DNA from: Microbispora corallina
GTDB taxonomy: Bacteria; Actinomycetota; Actinomycetes; Streptosporangiales; Streptosporangiaceae
Direction: 5' to 3'
DNA length: 64,000 bases
Assembly (NCBI RefSeq): GCF_016863035.1
Contig: NZ_BOOC01000006.1
Span: 62,001 to 126,000, forward strand
Position 1 is the first letter of the stretch, and the number at the start of each line of letters is the position of its first letter. This document shows, one piece after another, positions 41,968 to 52,994 of the stretch. A model generated the notes under the pieces. It saw only the letters and a list, made by a program, of their open reading frames with translations. It made no database searches and was not told the origin of the DNA. Made by a program: the position numbers and the translations under genes.

Positions 41968-43656
41968 ATGAGACTGAGCATGACCTCCGACGTGTGGTGG
42001 AAGAACGCGGTCGTGTACTGCCTCGACATCGAGACCTACGCCGACGGCAACGGCGACGGGATCGGCGACTTCCGGGGCGCCATCCAGCACATCGACCATC
42101 TCGACCGCATGGGCGTGACCTGCATCTGGCTCATGCCGTTCTTCCCGACGCCCGACCGCGACGACGGCTACGACATCACCGACTTCTACAGCGTCGACCC
42201 ACGGCTCGGCACGCTCGGCGACTTCGTGGAGTTCATGCGGGTCGCGCGGGACCGCGGCATCCGGGTGATCGCCGACCTGGTGGTCAACCACACCTCCGAC
42301 GAGCACCCGTGGTTCAAGGACGCCCGGTCCAGCCGGGACTCCCGCTACCGCGACTGGTACATCTGGTCGGACAAGCCGGAGCCCGACGACCCCAAGGGCG
42401 TCGTCTTCCCCGACAAGGAGGACAGCCTGTGGGAGTTCGACGAGAAGACCGGCCAGTACTACTTCCACCGGTTCTACCGGTTCCAGCCCGACCTCAACAC
42501 GGCCAACTCCGAGGTGCAGGACGAGATCGCCCGCATCCTCGGCTTCTGGATGGAGCTGGGCCTGTCGGGGTTCCGGGTCGACGCCGTGCCCTTCCTGGTC
42601 GAGCAGGTCACCGACAACGGTGACGACAAGCTCCCCGACCCCCACGAGTTCTTCGCCTGCCTGCGGGCGTTCATGAGCCGCAGGGACGGCAGCGCGGCCC
42701 TGCTGGGCGAGGTCAACCTGCCGTACCCCGACCTGATGCGGTACTTCGGCAACGACCTCGGCGACGAGATCACGATGTGCTTCGACTTCATCGGCATGCA
42801 GCGGACGTACCTGTCGCTCGCCCGCAAGGACGCGCGGCCGCTCGCCGGCGCGCTGCGGGAGCGCCCCCGGCCGCCGAAGGACTGCCAGTGGGCCACGTTC
42901 GTGCGCAACCACGACGAGCTCACGCTCGACAAGCTGAGCGACTCCGAGCGCCAGGAGGTGTTCGCCGCCTTCGGCCCCGACAAGGACATGCAGCTGTACG
43001 GCCGGGGCCTGCGGCGCCGCCTGCCGACCATGCTCGGCGGCGACATGGACCAGATCAAGATGGTCTACAGCCTGCTGTTCTCCCTGCCCGGCACGCCGGT
43101 GCTCTTCTACGGGGAGGAGATCGGCATGGGGGAGAACCTGGAGCTGGAGGGCCGCCAGGCGGTCCGCACGCCCATGCAGTGGACCCCGCACCGCAACGGC
43201 GGCTTCAGCGACGCCGCCCCCGCCAAGGTGCGGATCCCGATGCCGTCCGGCGAGTACGGGCCGGAGAAGGTCAACGTCAGCGCCCAGCAGCGCGACCCCG
43301 ACTCCCTGATGCTGTGGATCACGCGGCTGATCCGGCACTACCGCGACTGCCCCGAGTTCGCCTGGGGCGACTACGCGGTCCTCGACCCGGGGACGGACTC
43401 CGTCCTCGCCCACCGGGCCGACGCCGACGGCGAGACCGTCGTCGCCGTGCACAACTTCAGCGACGCCGAGACCGAGGTGGAGCTCACCCTCGACGGCCTC
43501 GACTCGTCGAAGGTGCTGACCGACCTCCTCGTGGACGGGACCATCGAGATCTCGGACAAGGGGCAGGTCAGGTTCAGGCTCGGCAGGTACGGTTGCCGCT
43601 GGTTCCGGGCCTCCACCCCCGAGACGGCCCCGGCGGACTCCGGGGACGTCGACTAG
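41968..43656 (+). CDS. GH13 alpha-amylase family enzyme, trehalose synthase-like
   Basis: A 562-residue glycoside hydrolase or transglycosylase. The (beta/alpha)8 motifs are present: IWLMPFFPTPDRDDGYDITD, VIADLVVNHTSDEHPWF, GFRVDAVPF (nucleophile Asp), LLGEVNLP (acid Glu) and TFVRNHDELTLD (third Asp), with a C-terminal beta domain. Best match in style is trehalose synthase, which interconverts maltose and trehalose, but product cannot be proven. No signal peptide, so it is cytoplasmic. RBS GGAAGG before the ATG at 41968. Confidence 0.85.
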   Translation: MRLSMTSDVWWKNAVVYCLDIETYADGNGDGIGDFRGAIQHIDHLDRMGVTCIWLMPFFPTPDRDDGYDITDFYSVDPRLGTLGDFVEFMRVARDRGIRVIADLVVNHTSDEHPWFKDARSSRDSRYRDWYIWSDKPEPDDPKGVVFPDKEDSLWEFDEKTGQYYFHRFYRFQPDLNTANSEVQDEIARILGFWMELGLSGFRVDAVPFLVEQVTDNGDDKLPDPHEFFACLRAFMSRRDGSAALLGEVNLPYPDLMRYFGNDLGDEITMCFDFIGMQRTYLSLARKDARPLAGALRERPRPPKDCQWATFVRNHDELTLDKLSDSERQEVFAAFGPDKDMQLYGRGLRRRLPTMLGGDMDQIKMVYSLLFSLPGTPVLFYGEEIGMGENLELEGRQAVRTPMQWTPHRNGGFSDAAPAKVRIPMPSGEYGPEKVNVSAQQRDPDSLMLWITRLIRHYRDCPEFAWGDYAVLDPGTDSVLAHRADADGETVVAVHNFSDAETEVELTLDGLDSSKVLTDLLVDGTIEISDKGQVRFRLGRYGCRWFRASTPETAPADSGDVD

Positions 43657-43728
43657 GGGTCTCCTCAGGGGCGGCTCGGGTGGATCTCCGATGGGCCGCC
43701 GCCGTCCCCACGGCCATCGTGATGAGCC

Positions 43729-44775
43729 ATGGGGATGCGGTTGGGATATGTGGGTATCTGGTCGGGCGTGGCGGCGATGGCGACCCTGCACGCGGTGGCG
43801 GGGCTCGACCCGCTGCGGGACATGATCAGCGAGTACGTCTTCGCTCCGCACGGGTGGCTGCTGCCGGTGTCGCTGTCGTCGATCGCGGCCGGATCGGCCG
43901 TGGTCGCGGTGGGGCTGGCGCGGGTGGAGCGCCGCGCCGCGCTGCTGGTCGGGGTGTGGAGCGCGTGCCTGCTGCTGGTCGCCGGGTTCCCCACCGACCG
44001 GCCGGGGGTGTCGCTGTCGATGTCCGGCGGGATCCACCGCTACGCGGCGTTCGCCGCGTTCCTGAGCATGCCGCTCGCCGGGCTCCTGCTGGCCCGGGTC
44101 ACCGGGTCGCGCCTGGTCCGGCTGCTCAGCGCGGTCGCGCTGGCCTCCCTCGTGCTCGTGGTCGTGCCGTACGCCCTGACGGCGCTGGGCCTGGATCCCG
44201 GCGCGATGCCGGCGGGCCTGACCCAGCGCCTGACCGTGGCGTCGGAGGTGGCCGCCCTGCTGGCGATGGGACGCTCAGCCGCCGCCGCAGGACGCGTACA
44301 CGTAGGCGTCCGAGCGGACCTTGTAGGAGTCGCGGACGCGCGTCGCCCCGGTGCGGGTGTCGATCTCCAGGATCGTGACGCGCGCCCCGCTCGCGCCCTC
44401 GCCGTTCACGTGGACGGTGACCTGGTGGTCGCCGGTCCAGTCGGCCATGTCCGGCAGGCTGCCGCCCCTGCCCGTGTAGGGGACCGAGCCGACGACGCGG
44501 TCGGCCACCATGTCGTACAGCTTCAGGACGGGCTTTCCGGCCGAGCCGGTGACAACCGCGACGGTGCGGCCGTCGGCGGACAGCGCACGCGGCGAGTTGT
44601 TGGAGACGACCTGGGGCGGGACGACCCGGCCCAGCTCGCGTCCGGAGGCGTCGTAGGCGACCAGCTCGTCGGTGTTGTCGTCGGTCCTGTCCCTGACGAG
44701 GACGGCCGAGCCGTCGCCGCTGAAACCCTCGAACTGCTCGTACCCGGAGATCGTGGCGGGGTTCCCGGGGTCTGA
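43729..44775 (+). CDS. DUF998 membrane protein reading through into the opposite gene
   Basis: The first 180 residues form a typical DUF998 membrane protein (VGIWSGVAAMATLHAVAGLD, MISEYVFAPHGWLLPVSLSS, LLLARVTGSRLVRLLSAVAL and more), about six helices. The expected end comes near 44270, but no stop is present, and the frame runs about 165 residues into the antisense of the convergent gene 44275-45312, giving a low-complexity tail. A small deletion between the two genes that removed the DUF998 stop would explain this. The real stop may be 44775. DUF998 function is unknown. Confidence 0.65.
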   Translation: MGMRLGYVGIWSGVAAMATLHAVAGLDPLRDMISEYVFAPHGWLLPVSLSSIAAGSAVVAVGLARVERRAALLVGVWSACLLLVAGFPTDRPGVSLSMSGGIHRYAAFAAFLSMPLAGLLLARVTGSRLVRLLSAVALASLVLVVVPYALTALGLDPGAMPAGLTQRLTVASEVAALLAMGRSAAAAGRVHVGVRADLVGVADARRPGAGVDLQDRDARPARALAVHVDGDLVVAGPVGHVRQAAAPARVGDRADDAVGHHVVQLQDGLSGRAGDNRDGAAVGGQRTRRVVGDDLGRDDPAQLASGGVVGDQLVGVVVGPVPDEDGRAVAAETLELLVPGDRGGVPGV

Positions 44776-45312
44776 CACGGCGAACACCCGCGCGTGCTCG
44801 CCGCCCTTCTTGTCCGAGTACATGACCGCGAGGCGCCCGCCGTCCAGGGAGAGCTGCAGCGCCGCCCGGTCGATCGCCACCCCCTTCGGCAGCGCGTCCG
44901 CCGGCATGACGTGGACCGGGCCGTGGAACTCGCGGACCACCACCCGCCCGTCCTTCCTGCGGAAGTAGGCGACAGACTCGCCGTCCCCGCTCACCGTGAC
45001 GGGCGCCGTGGCCCCGGCCTCGGTCCTGCCCTTGGCGTCGCGGGAGTGGACGAGGGCGTCGTCCAGGGAGACGTGGGTGCCGTCGATCAGATCGAGCCGC
45101 CAGTGCCCGCAGGGGACCTGGCCGTACGACTTGTCGGCGCACCCCTTGACGGAGACGTAGCGGATCATGTGGTGGGCGCCCATGTGCGCCGCGTGCTCGC
45201 CGGTCCCCGCGTACGCCGGAGCCGCGAGGGCCGCGGACGCCGTGGGCGCCAGGGTCAGGGCCAGGGCGAGGCCGGTCAGCTCCCGTGCGACCGGCCGGGT
45301 GATGTGCCGCAT
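44275..45312 (-). CDS. secreted hypothetical protein, WD40-like repeats suspected
   Basis: A 345-residue secreted protein. Signal peptide (ITRPVARELTGLALALTLAP, cleaved near AYA). The body has repeated blocks such as VTVSGDGESVAYFRRKDGRV, LSLDGGRLAVMYSDKKGGE, EGFSGDGSAVLVRDRTDDN and LSADGRTVAVVTGSAGKPVL, which suggests a beta-propeller. GGAGG is 5 bases before the ATG at 45312. Function unknown. Its 3' end is next to the DUF998 gene, which reads into it. Confidence 0.75.
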   Translation of the reverse strand: MRHITRPVARELTGLALALTLAPTASAALAAPAYAGTGEHAAHMGAHHMIRYVSVKGCADKSYGQVPCGHWRLDLIDGTHVSLDDALVHSRDAKGRTEAGATAPVTVSGDGESVAYFRRKDGRVVVREFHGPVHVMPADALPKGVAIDRAALQLSLDGGRLAVMYSDKKGGEHARVFAVSDPGNPATISGYEQFEGFSGDGSAVLVRDRTDDNTDELVAYDASGRELGRVVPPQVVSNNSPRALSADGRTVAVVTGSAGKPVLKLYDMVADRVVGSVPYTGRGGSLPDMADWTGDHQVTVHVNGEGASGARVTILEIDTRTGATRVRDSYKVRSDAYVYASCGGG

Positions 45313-45488
45313 GATGACCTCCTGTGTCGTCATGCGGTTAGACACGCCGGGAGCGGCTCAGGTTGGGTCACATGTCGGCATCATCGCCCGCGTCGCCGGT
45401 CGCGTCGCCCGCCCTGGGCCGGTCCGGCACCACGCCGTGTCCGGTCGTGCCCGGTCGCCGTCCACGGACCCTGGCACGAGAGACGCGA

Positions 45489-45518
45489 AAGGGACGGGTA
45501 TCGAGTGACCCGTCCCTT
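45489..45518 (-). terminator. terminator after mdh
   Basis: AAGGGACGGGT and ACCCGTCCCTT form a perfect 11-bp stem with an 8-base loop, followed on the minus strand by TTTCGCG. It lies 20 bases after the mdh stop. Confidence 0.7.
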
Positions 45519-45537
45519 CCGATCGCGCGGATCCGGC

Positions 45538-46887
<1,350 letters not shown>

Positions 46888-46897
46888 CTATGGTCTG

Positions 46898-46911
46898 TGG
46901 GAGCGCTCCCA
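46898..46911. promoter_or_regulatory. CelR/CebR box
   Basis: TGGGAGCGCTCCCA is a perfect 14-bp palindrome identical to the CelR operator of Thermobifida and CebR sites of Streptomyces. It lies 34 bases before the ATG, within the likely transcript start region; cellobiose or a cello-oligosaccharide should relieve repression. Confidence 0.85.
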
Positions 46912-46944
46912 AGCGCACCCGTCATCGCCAGGAGGACCTTCGCA

Positions 46945-48792
46945 ATGAGATCCACCCCCCGACCCGGAGCCGCGCGCTCCACGGTGCGCCGCGGCATGGT
47001 CGCGGCGGCCGTGCTCGCGCTCGGTTCCACGATGGCCGTGGCCGCCGCCACTTCGGCGAGCGCCGCGGTCGCGTGCAAAGTCACCTACGCCGCCAGCCAG
47101 TGGCAGGGCGGCATGTCCGCCAACCTGAGCATCCAGAACCTGGGCGACCCCATCAACGGCTGGACGCTCACGTTCACCTTCCCCGACAGCGGCCAGAAGG
47201 TCGCCCAGGGCTGGTCGGCCACCTGGAGCCAGTCCGGCAGCGCCGTGACCGCCGCCAGCCTCGACTGGAACAAGTCCCTGGCCAACGGCGCCACGACCAA
47301 CATCGGCTTCAACGGCACCTGGACCAGCAGCAACCCCACGCCGACCAACTTCAAGATCAACGGCGTCTCCTGCAACGGCCCCACGCAGTCCCCCACGCCG
47401 ACGCCGACGCCGACCCCCACCCCGACGCCGACGCCGACCCCCACGCCCACCCCGACGCCGACTCCCACGCCGACGCCGACCCCCACGCCCACCCCGACGC
47501 CGACGCCGACCCTCACGCCGACGCCGCAGCCCGGGACCCACGTGGACAACCCCTACGCGGGGGCCGACGGCTACGTGAACCCCGAGTGGTCGACCAGGGC
47601 CGCCGCGGAGCCGGGCGGCTCGCGCGTCTCCCACACCTCCACGGCCGTGTGGCTGGACCGGATCGCCGCGATCGCGGGAGCGAACGGCGCCATGGGTCTG
47701 CAGGCCCACCTGGACGAGGCGGTCAAGCAGGACGCGGCCAACGGCTCGACGCCGCTCACGGTCGAGTTCGTCATCTACGACCTGCCCAACCGCGACTGCT
47801 CGGCGCTCGCCTCCAACGGTGAGCTGCTGGTCGCGCAGGACGGCCTCAACAAGTACAAGACGCAGTACATCGACCCGATCGCGTCGATCATGTCCAACTC
47901 GAAGTACTCGGGTCTGCGGATCATCACGATCGTCGAGCCGGACTCCCTGCCGAACCTGGTCACGAACGTGAACAGCTTCGCCAAGTGCCAGGAGGCGCAG
48001 TCGAGCGGCGCCTACGTCCAGGGCGTCCAGTACGCGCTGAACAAGCTGCACGCGATCAAGAACGTCTACACCTACGTGGACGCCGCCCACCACGCGTGGC
48101 TGGGCTGGGACTCTAACTTCAACCCGAGCGTGAACCTCTTCTACCAGGTCGCGTCCGGCACGACTGCGGGCGTGGACAGCGTCGACGGCTTCATCGTCAA
48201 CACCGCGAACTACTCCGCCACGACCGAGCCGTACTTCACGATCAACACGACCGTGAACGGCCAGTCGGTGCGGCAGTCGAAGTGGGTCGACTGGAACTAC
48301 TACGTCGACGAGCAGAGCTTCGCGAGCGCCCTGCGCAGCGCGCTGGTGGCCAAGGGCTTCCGCTCCGGCCTGGGCATGCTGATCGACACCTCCCGCAACG
48401 GCTGGGGCGGCAGCGCGCGGCCGACCAAGGCCAGCACCTCGACGGACGTGAACACGTTCGTCAACGAGTCGAAGATCGACCGCCGCGTCCACGCCGGCAA
48501 CTGGTGCAACCAGTCCGGTGCGGGCATGGGCGTGCGGCCCACGGCCAGCCCGGCCGCCGGCTTCGACGCCTACGTCTGGATCAAGCCTCCGGGCGAGTCC
48601 GACGGCGCCAGCTCGCAGATCCCGAACGACGAGGGCAAGGGCTTCGACCGCATGTGCGACCCGACGTACGGCGGCAACAGCCTGAACGGCAACAACCCGA
48701 CGGGTGCCCTGGCGAACGCCCCGCTGTCGGGCCAGTGGTTCTCCACCCAGTTCCAGCAGCTCATGCAGAACGCCTACCCGCCCCTCTCGTAA
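46945..48792 (+). CDS. GH6 cellobiohydrolase with CBM2
   Basis: A 615-residue secreted cellulase. Signal peptide ([20 protein letters not shown], cleavage after ASA), then CBM2 (about 42-140, [40 protein letters not shown]), a Pro-Thr linker (about 150-195) and a GH6 catalytic domain (about 200-610). Catalytic or binding positions include [21 protein letters not shown] (acid Asp) and KPPGESDG. An inverting enzyme releasing cellobiose from chain ends. The ATG at 46945 has GGAGG upstream. It is controlled by the CelR box. Confidence 0.95.
   Translation: MRSTPRPGAARSTVRRGMVAAAVLALGSTMAVAAATSASAAVACKVTYAASQWQGGMSANLSIQNLGDPINGWTLTFTFPDSGQKVAQGWSATWSQSGSAVTAASLDWNKSLANGATTNIGFNGTWTSSNPTPTNFKINGVSCNGPTQSPTPTPTPTPTPTPTPTPTPTPTPTPTPTPTPTPTPTPTPTLTPTPQPGTHVDNPYAGADGYVNPEWSTRAAAEPGGSRVSHTSTAVWLDRIAAIAGANGAMGLQAHLDEAVKQDAANGSTPLTVEFVIYDLPNRDCSALASNGELLVAQDGLNKYKTQYIDPIASIMSNSKYSGLRIITIVEPDSLPNLVTNVNSFAKCQEAQSSGAYVQGVQYALNKLHAIKNVYTYVDAAHHAWLGWDSNFNPSVNLFYQVASGTTAGVDSVDGFIVNTANYSATTEPYFTINTTVNGQSVRQSKWVDWNYYVDEQSFASALRSALVAKGFRSGLGMLIDTSRNGWGGSARPTKASTSTDVNTFVNESKIDRRVHAGNWCNQSGAGMGVRPTASPAAGFDAYVWIKPPGESDGASSQIPNDEGKGFDRMCDPTYGGNSLNGNNPTGALANAPLSGQWFSTQFQQLMQNAYPPLS
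47393..47528 (+). repeat. Pro-Thr linker microsatellite
   Basis: Hexamer-type tandem repeat of ACGCCG and ACCCCC triplet pairs encoding (PT)n between CBM2 and the catalytic domain. About 22 pairs. Such tracts vary in length between strains. Confidence 0.8.
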
Positions 48793-48823
48793 CCCGTGAG
48801 GGCGGTCGGTGAGCGACCGTAAG

Positions 48824-48858
48824 AGGGCCCCGTCGCCGATCCCGGCGGCGGGGCCCTT
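48824..48858 (+). terminator. cellulase terminator
   Basis: GGGCCCCGTCGCC and GGCGGCGGGGCCC form a 13-bp stem (one G-U pair) with a 6-base loop, followed by TT. It lies about 32 bases after the stop. Confidence 0.7.
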
Positions 48859-48961
48859 CGCTGTCCCTGACGGATGCGCTGCGGTGCGCGGTGCGGTCCG
48901 CCCGCCGGGCGTCTGCCCGGGGCGGCGGCCGGGCCTGGAGGCTCGGCCTCCAGGCGGCGGA

Positions 48962-49141
48962 TCACGCGTAGTGGTCGGAGCGGCCGCCCGAGCGGGTGAG
49001 CTTGAGGACGACCGACACGATCAGTGCCAGGGCGCCGATGATGAGGAGCCACTTCAGCGCGCCGAAGATGAGCCCGATCACGGAGCCGAGGACGAAGAAC
49101 CCGACGACGACGAGTGCTGCGATGAGGAGAATGCGTCCCAT
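48962..49141 (-). CDS. small membrane protein
   Basis: A 59-residue protein (MGRILLIAALVVVGFFVLGS, then ALKWLLIIGALALIVSVVL, ending SGGRSDHYA) with two membrane helices. Codons end almost always in C or G, as in real genes. No strong ribosome site, so translation is likely but unproven. Function unknown. Confidence 0.7.
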   Translation of the reverse strand: MGRILLIAALVVVGFFVLGSVIGLIFGALKWLLIIGALALIVSVVLKLTRSGGRSDHYA

Positions 49142-49245
49142 GCCTTCACGGTACGGGCCGCCCGCCCGCCGATCCCAGGGCCGAAGGCCAAGTTCAGGGC
49201 CGACTCAGGGTCATCTCAGGGGCGGGCCGGGGGCCGTGCCGCGGG

Positions 49246-50214
49246 TCAGTCGTTGGCGTGCAGGGCGGCGTTGAGCTCGATGCCCCGGCCGCCGCGCGGC
49301 ACGGCCTCCACGGCGCCGGTCGTCGAGTTGCGGCGCAGCAGCAGGCCCGACTTGCCGGACAGCTCCTTGGCCTTCACGACGTCCCCGTCCGGGAGGGTGA
49401 CCTTGGTCCCCGCCGTGACGTACAGGCCGGCCTCCACCACGCAGTCGTCGCCCAGCGAGATCCCGATGCCCGAGTTGGCGCCCAGCAGGCAGCGCTCGCC
49501 GATCGAGATGACCTCCTTGCCGCCGCCGGAGAGCGTTCCCATGATCGACGCGCCGCCCCCGACGTCCGAGCCGTCGCCGACGACGACGCCGGCCGAGATG
49601 CGGCCCTCGACCATCGACGCGCCGAGCGTGCCGGCGTTGTAGTTCACGAAGCCCTCGTGCATGACCGTGGTGCCGCTCGCGAGGTGGGCGCCGAGCCGCA
49701 CCCGGTCGGCGTCCGCGACGCGCACGCCGGTGGGCAGCACGTAGTCGGTCATCCGGGGGAACTTGTCCACGCCGTACACGGTCACCGGGCCGCGGGCGCG
49801 CAGGCGCAGCCGCGTCCGCTCGAAGCCCTCCACCGGGCAGGGCCCGTAGTTGGTCCACACGACGTTGGCCAGCAGCCCGAAGATCCCGTCGAGGCTGGCC
49901 TCGTGCGGCCGGATCAGCCGGGCCGACAGCAGGTGCAGCCGCAGGTACACGTCGTGCGCGTCGGCCGGCGGGTCGGACAGCCGGGCGATGCCCGTCCGGA
50001 CCGCGACCACCTCGACGCCCCGGGCCGGGTCCGGGCCGGTCAGCGCCGCGAGGTCCGGGTCGAGACCGGCCGGGTCCAGCCGCTCGGTGCCCGCCGCCGG
50101 GGGCTCGCCCAGCTCGGGAGAGGGGAACCAGGTGTCCAGAACGGTGCCGTCGGCGGCGATCGTGGCCAGGCCGACGCCGTGCGCGCCGGAGGCGATGGGA
50201 TCCATAGCTGTCAT
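49246..50214 (-). CDS. dapD: tetrahydrodipicolinate N-succinyltransferase
   Basis: A 322-residue enzyme of the lysine/diaminopimelate pathway that succinylates tetrahydrodipicolinate with succinyl-CoA. The left-handed beta-helix core is evident: [60 protein letters not shown]. Length and arrangement fit the actinobacterial DapD, longer at the N terminus than the E. coli type. Start ATG 50214 (an ATG three codons in is possible). Confidence 0.92.
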   Translation of the reverse strand: MTAMDPIASGAHGVGLATIAADGTVLDTWFPSPELGEPPAAGTERLDPAGLDPDLAALTGPDPARGVEVVAVRTGIARLSDPPADAHDVYLRLHLLSARLIRPHEASLDGIFGLLANVVWTNYGPCPVEGFERTRLRLRARGPVTVYGVDKFPRMTDYVLPTGVRVADADRVRLGAHLASGTTVMHEGFVNYNAGTLGASMVEGRISAGVVVGDGSDVGGGASIMGTLSGGGKEVISIGERCLLGANSGIGISLGDDCVVEAGLYVTAGTKVTLPDGDVVKAKELSGKSGLLLRRNSTTGAVEAVPRGGRGIELNAALHAND

Positions 50215-50568
50215 GTCCCCCAACGCTACCGGCATCCGGCCGGTCGGCTCCGGGGTCGTCCGCCCGCGAGGACGGGGCTCCGGCGCCGAAGGGCCGAATG
50301 TCCAGCTTTCATGCCTAGAAGGTAGGTATCTACGGGCTACGGGTTAAACATGCGGATCCGGGGGAGAACCTCATCCCGGCACGGCCGTCCCGTGGACCTC
50401 GCCCGCACCGGGAGCCGGCCAGGCGTTGCGCCTCGATGCGGAGCGGGGGACCCGTGGTCGCCCCGGCCGCGATGTGACGAGGCCGCGCCTGTGCCCTCGG
50501 CGGGGGGAGGTCCCGGCCCGGCGGTTTCCGGCGGAGCAGTCGTCCGCGTCGACGCCGATGGAGGGCGA
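50215..50568. other. gene-free divergent region dapD / egtA
   Basis: About 350 bases between divergent dapD and egtA. It should carry both promoters. AT-rich sequence (50300-50345) could hold -10 elements. The egtA frame stays open upstream to 50350 but the sequence there is arginine/proline-rich without family similarity. No gene seen. Confidence 0.4.
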
Positions 50569-51693
50569 ATGACCGACGTTCAGGCGTACGCGCACAGGTG
50601 TTTCCGGGGGGACACGGCGGATCGGCTGGGCGTTGAGCTGGAGTTCCTGGTCTTCGACGCGGAGGAGCCGGAGCGTCCTGTGCCCATCGCCAGGACCACC
50701 CGCGCCCTGCCCGCGCTCCCCGGCGGCAGCAAAATCACGTTCGAGCCGGGCGGTCAGCTGGAGCTGTCCGCGCCGCCCGCGGTGCTGCCCGTCGCCGTCG
50801 CGCGGCTCGTCGCCGACGTCGAGGCCGTGCGGACGGCGCTGGAGGCGGCGGGATTACGGCTCGGCGCGACCGGTCTCGACCCGCTGCGCCCGCCGGCGCG
50901 GCAGTTACACGAGCCGCGGTACGACGCGATGGCGGCCGTCCTCGGCGAGCCGCACGGGCTCACGATGATGTGCTCGACCGCGTCGGTCCAGCTGAACGTC
51001 GACCTCGGCGACGCCCCCGCCGTCCGGTGGGGCCGCGCCCACGCCCTCGGCCCCGCGCTGGTCGCGGCCTTCGCCAACTCCCCGGCCGGCGGGTGGATGT
51101 CCGGCCGCCAGGCCGTCTGGGCCCGTCTCGACCCCTCCAGGACCGCATCCGTCGCCGCCGGCGGCGACCCCGCCGCCGAGTGGGCGCGCTACCTCCTCGA
51201 CGCCCGCCTCATGGTCGTCCGCGACGCCGACGGCCTGCGGCCCGTCCTCGACGGCGCGACCTTCCGCGAGTTCGCCCGGGTGGCCGGGCGGCCGCCTTCG
51301 GAGGACGACCTCGCCTACCACGCCACGACCCTCTTCCCGCCCGTACGGCCCCGGGGGTGGCTGGAGATCCGGTACCTCGACGCCCAGGGGCCCGACGACT
51401 GGCCCGTCTGCGCCGCCGTCGTACACGCCCTCGTCACCGACGACAGGGCGGCCGCCGCGGCGCTGGAGGAGGCGGCGGCGGTCAGCCACCGGTGGGAGGA
51501 CGCCGCCCGGCTCGGGCTGTCCGACCCGGGCCTGCGGCGAGCAGCGTGCGCGTGCTTCCGGGCGGCCGCCGAGGCCCTGCCCCGGCTGGGGGCCGAGCCG
51601 TGGCTGACCGCCCGGGTCTCCGCCTTCGCCTCGCGCCACATCGAATCCGGCCGTTCCCCGGCCGTCGACCTGATGGAGGAGATGATCGCGTGA
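50569..51693 (+). CDS. egtA: glutamate-cysteine ligase of ergothioneine synthesis
   Basis: A 374-residue GCS2-like ATP-grasp-type ligase that makes gamma-glutamylcysteine, the sulfur donor for EgtB. GVELEFLVFD (substrate Glu), ITFEPGGQLELSAPP, LTMMCSTASVQLNVDL and WLEIRYLDAQGPDDWP are present. The ATG at 50569 has GGAGGG 4 bases upstream. First gene of egtABCD; its stop overlaps the GTG of egtB. Confidence 0.92.
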   Translation: MTDVQAYAHRCFRGDTADRLGVELEFLVFDAEEPERPVPIARTTRALPALPGGSKITFEPGGQLELSAPPAVLPVAVARLVADVEAVRTALEAAGLRLGATGLDPLRPPARQLHEPRYDAMAAVLGEPHGLTMMCSTASVQLNVDLGDAPAVRWGRAHALGPALVAAFANSPAGGWMSGRQAVWARLDPSRTASVAAGGDPAAEWARYLLDARLMVVRDADGLRPVLDGATFREFARVAGRPPSEDDLAYHATTLFPPVRPRGWLEIRYLDAQGPDDWPVCAAVVHALVTDDRAAAAALEEAAAVSHRWEDAARLGLSDPGLRRAACACFRAAAEALPRLGAEPWLTARVSAFASRHIESGRSPAVDLMEEMIA

Positions 51694-52994
51694 CCGACCT
51701 CAACGACCTGCGTGACGTGACCGCCCTGAAGGAGAGGATCGCCGCCGAGCTGGCGGCCGTACGGGACCGGTCCCTGGCCTACACCGACGCCGACGACGAG
51801 ACCCTGCTGCGCCAGCACTCGCCGCTGATGTCGCCCCTCGTGTGGGACCTCGCCCACGTCGGCAACTACGAGGAGCTGTGGGTCCTGCGCGAGGTGGGCG
51901 GCGTCACCCCGCTGCGCCCCGAGATCGACGACATCTACGACGCCTTCAAGACCCCCCGCAAGGACCGGCCGTCGCTTCCGATGCTCGCCCCGGACGAGGC
52001 CCGCAGGTACATCTCGGGCGTGCGCGGCCGGGTCCTCGACGTGCTCGACGCGGTGGACCTGGACGACTCCGACCCGCTGCGCGCCGGCGGCTTCGTCTTC
52101 GGCCTGGTCCTCCAGCACGAGCACCAGCACGACGAGACCATGCTGGCGACGCTCCAGCTGTCGCGGCAGCCCGGGCTCGTGCGGGACGGCGCGCTGCCGC
52201 CCGGCCGGTCGCCGAACCTGTCGGCCGCCCCGGAGGTCCACATTCCCGGCGGCGTCTTCACCATGGGCACCGGCACGGTTCCCTGGGCGTACGACAACGA
52301 GCGCCCGGCGTACCGGGTGCACCTGCCGGACTACTGGATCGACCGCTACCCGGTGACCAACGGCGCGTACGCCGCGTTCGTCGAGGACGGCGGCTACCGC
52401 GACCCCCAATGGTGGGTGCCCAGGGGATGGGAGTGGGTCGAGCGGGCCGGGGTCGAGGCGCCGCTGTTCTGGACCAAGGACGGCGGCGAGTGGTGGCGGA
52501 TCCGGTTCGGCCGGGAGGAGCAGGTGCCCGAGGACGAGCCCGTGCAGCACGTCTCCTGGTACGAGGCCGACGCGTACGCCCGGTGGGCGGGCAAGCGGCT
52601 GCCGACCGAGGCCGAGTGGGAGAAGGCGTGCGGCGGCCGCCTCTACCCGTGGGGCGACGCCCAGCCCGGCCTCGAGCAGGCCAACCTCGGCCACCACGCC
52701 GCCCGGCCCGCCCCGGTCGGGGCCTACCCCGGCGGCGCCAGCCCGTACGGCGTGGAGCAGCTCGTCGGGGACGTCTGGGAGTGGACCGACTCGTGGTTCC
52801 AGCCCTATCCCGGGTACCGGAGCTTCCCGTACAAGGAGTACAGCGAGGTCTTCTTCGGCGAGACCTACCGGGTGCTGCGCGGCGGCTCGTGGGCCACGCA
52901 CCCCTCTGCCGTGCGGACGACGTTCCGCAACTGGGACCACCCGATCCGCCGGCAGATCTTCTCCGGGTTCCGCTGCGCCCGCTCGGAGTCCTAG
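51690..52994 (+). CDS. egtB: hercynylcysteine sulfoxide synthase
   Basis: A 434-residue iron(II)-dependent enzyme that couples hercynine and gamma-glutamylcysteine with O2 to give the sulfoxide. The DinB-like N domain has the iron His LVWDLAHVGNYEE and HEHQHDETML (two His); the C-terminal FGE-sulfatase domain has VHIPGGVFTMGTGTVPWAYD and RGGSWATHPSAVRTTFRNWD. GTG start overlaps the egtA stop. Confidence 0.95.
   Translation: MTDLNDLRDVTALKERIAAELAAVRDRSLAYTDADDETLLRQHSPLMSPLVWDLAHVGNYEELWVLREVGGVTPLRPEIDDIYDAFKTPRKDRPSLPMLAPDEARRYISGVRGRVLDVLDAVDLDDSDPLRAGGFVFGLVLQHEHQHDETMLATLQLSRQPGLVRDGALPPGRSPNLSAAPEVHIPGGVFTMGTGTVPWAYDNERPAYRVHLPDYWIDRYPVTNGAYAAFVEDGGYRDPQWWVPRGWEWVERAGVEAPLFWTKDGGEWWRIRFGREEQVPEDEPVQHVSWYEADAYARWAGKRLPTEAEWEKACGGRLYPWGDAQPGLEQANLGHHAARPAPVGAYPGGASPYGVEQLVGDVWEWTDSWFQPYPGYRSFPYKEYSEVFFGETYRVLRGGSWATHPSAVRTTFRNWDHPIRRQIFSGFRCARSES

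Noticed and set aside
47393-47528. Possible CRISPR or non-coding repeat
   Set aside because: It is in frame and encodes the Pro-Thr linker of the cellulase.
50350-50568. Upstream extension of egtA by 73 codons
   Set aside because: The upstream sequence has no family similarity, and GGAGGG lies before the ATG at 50569.
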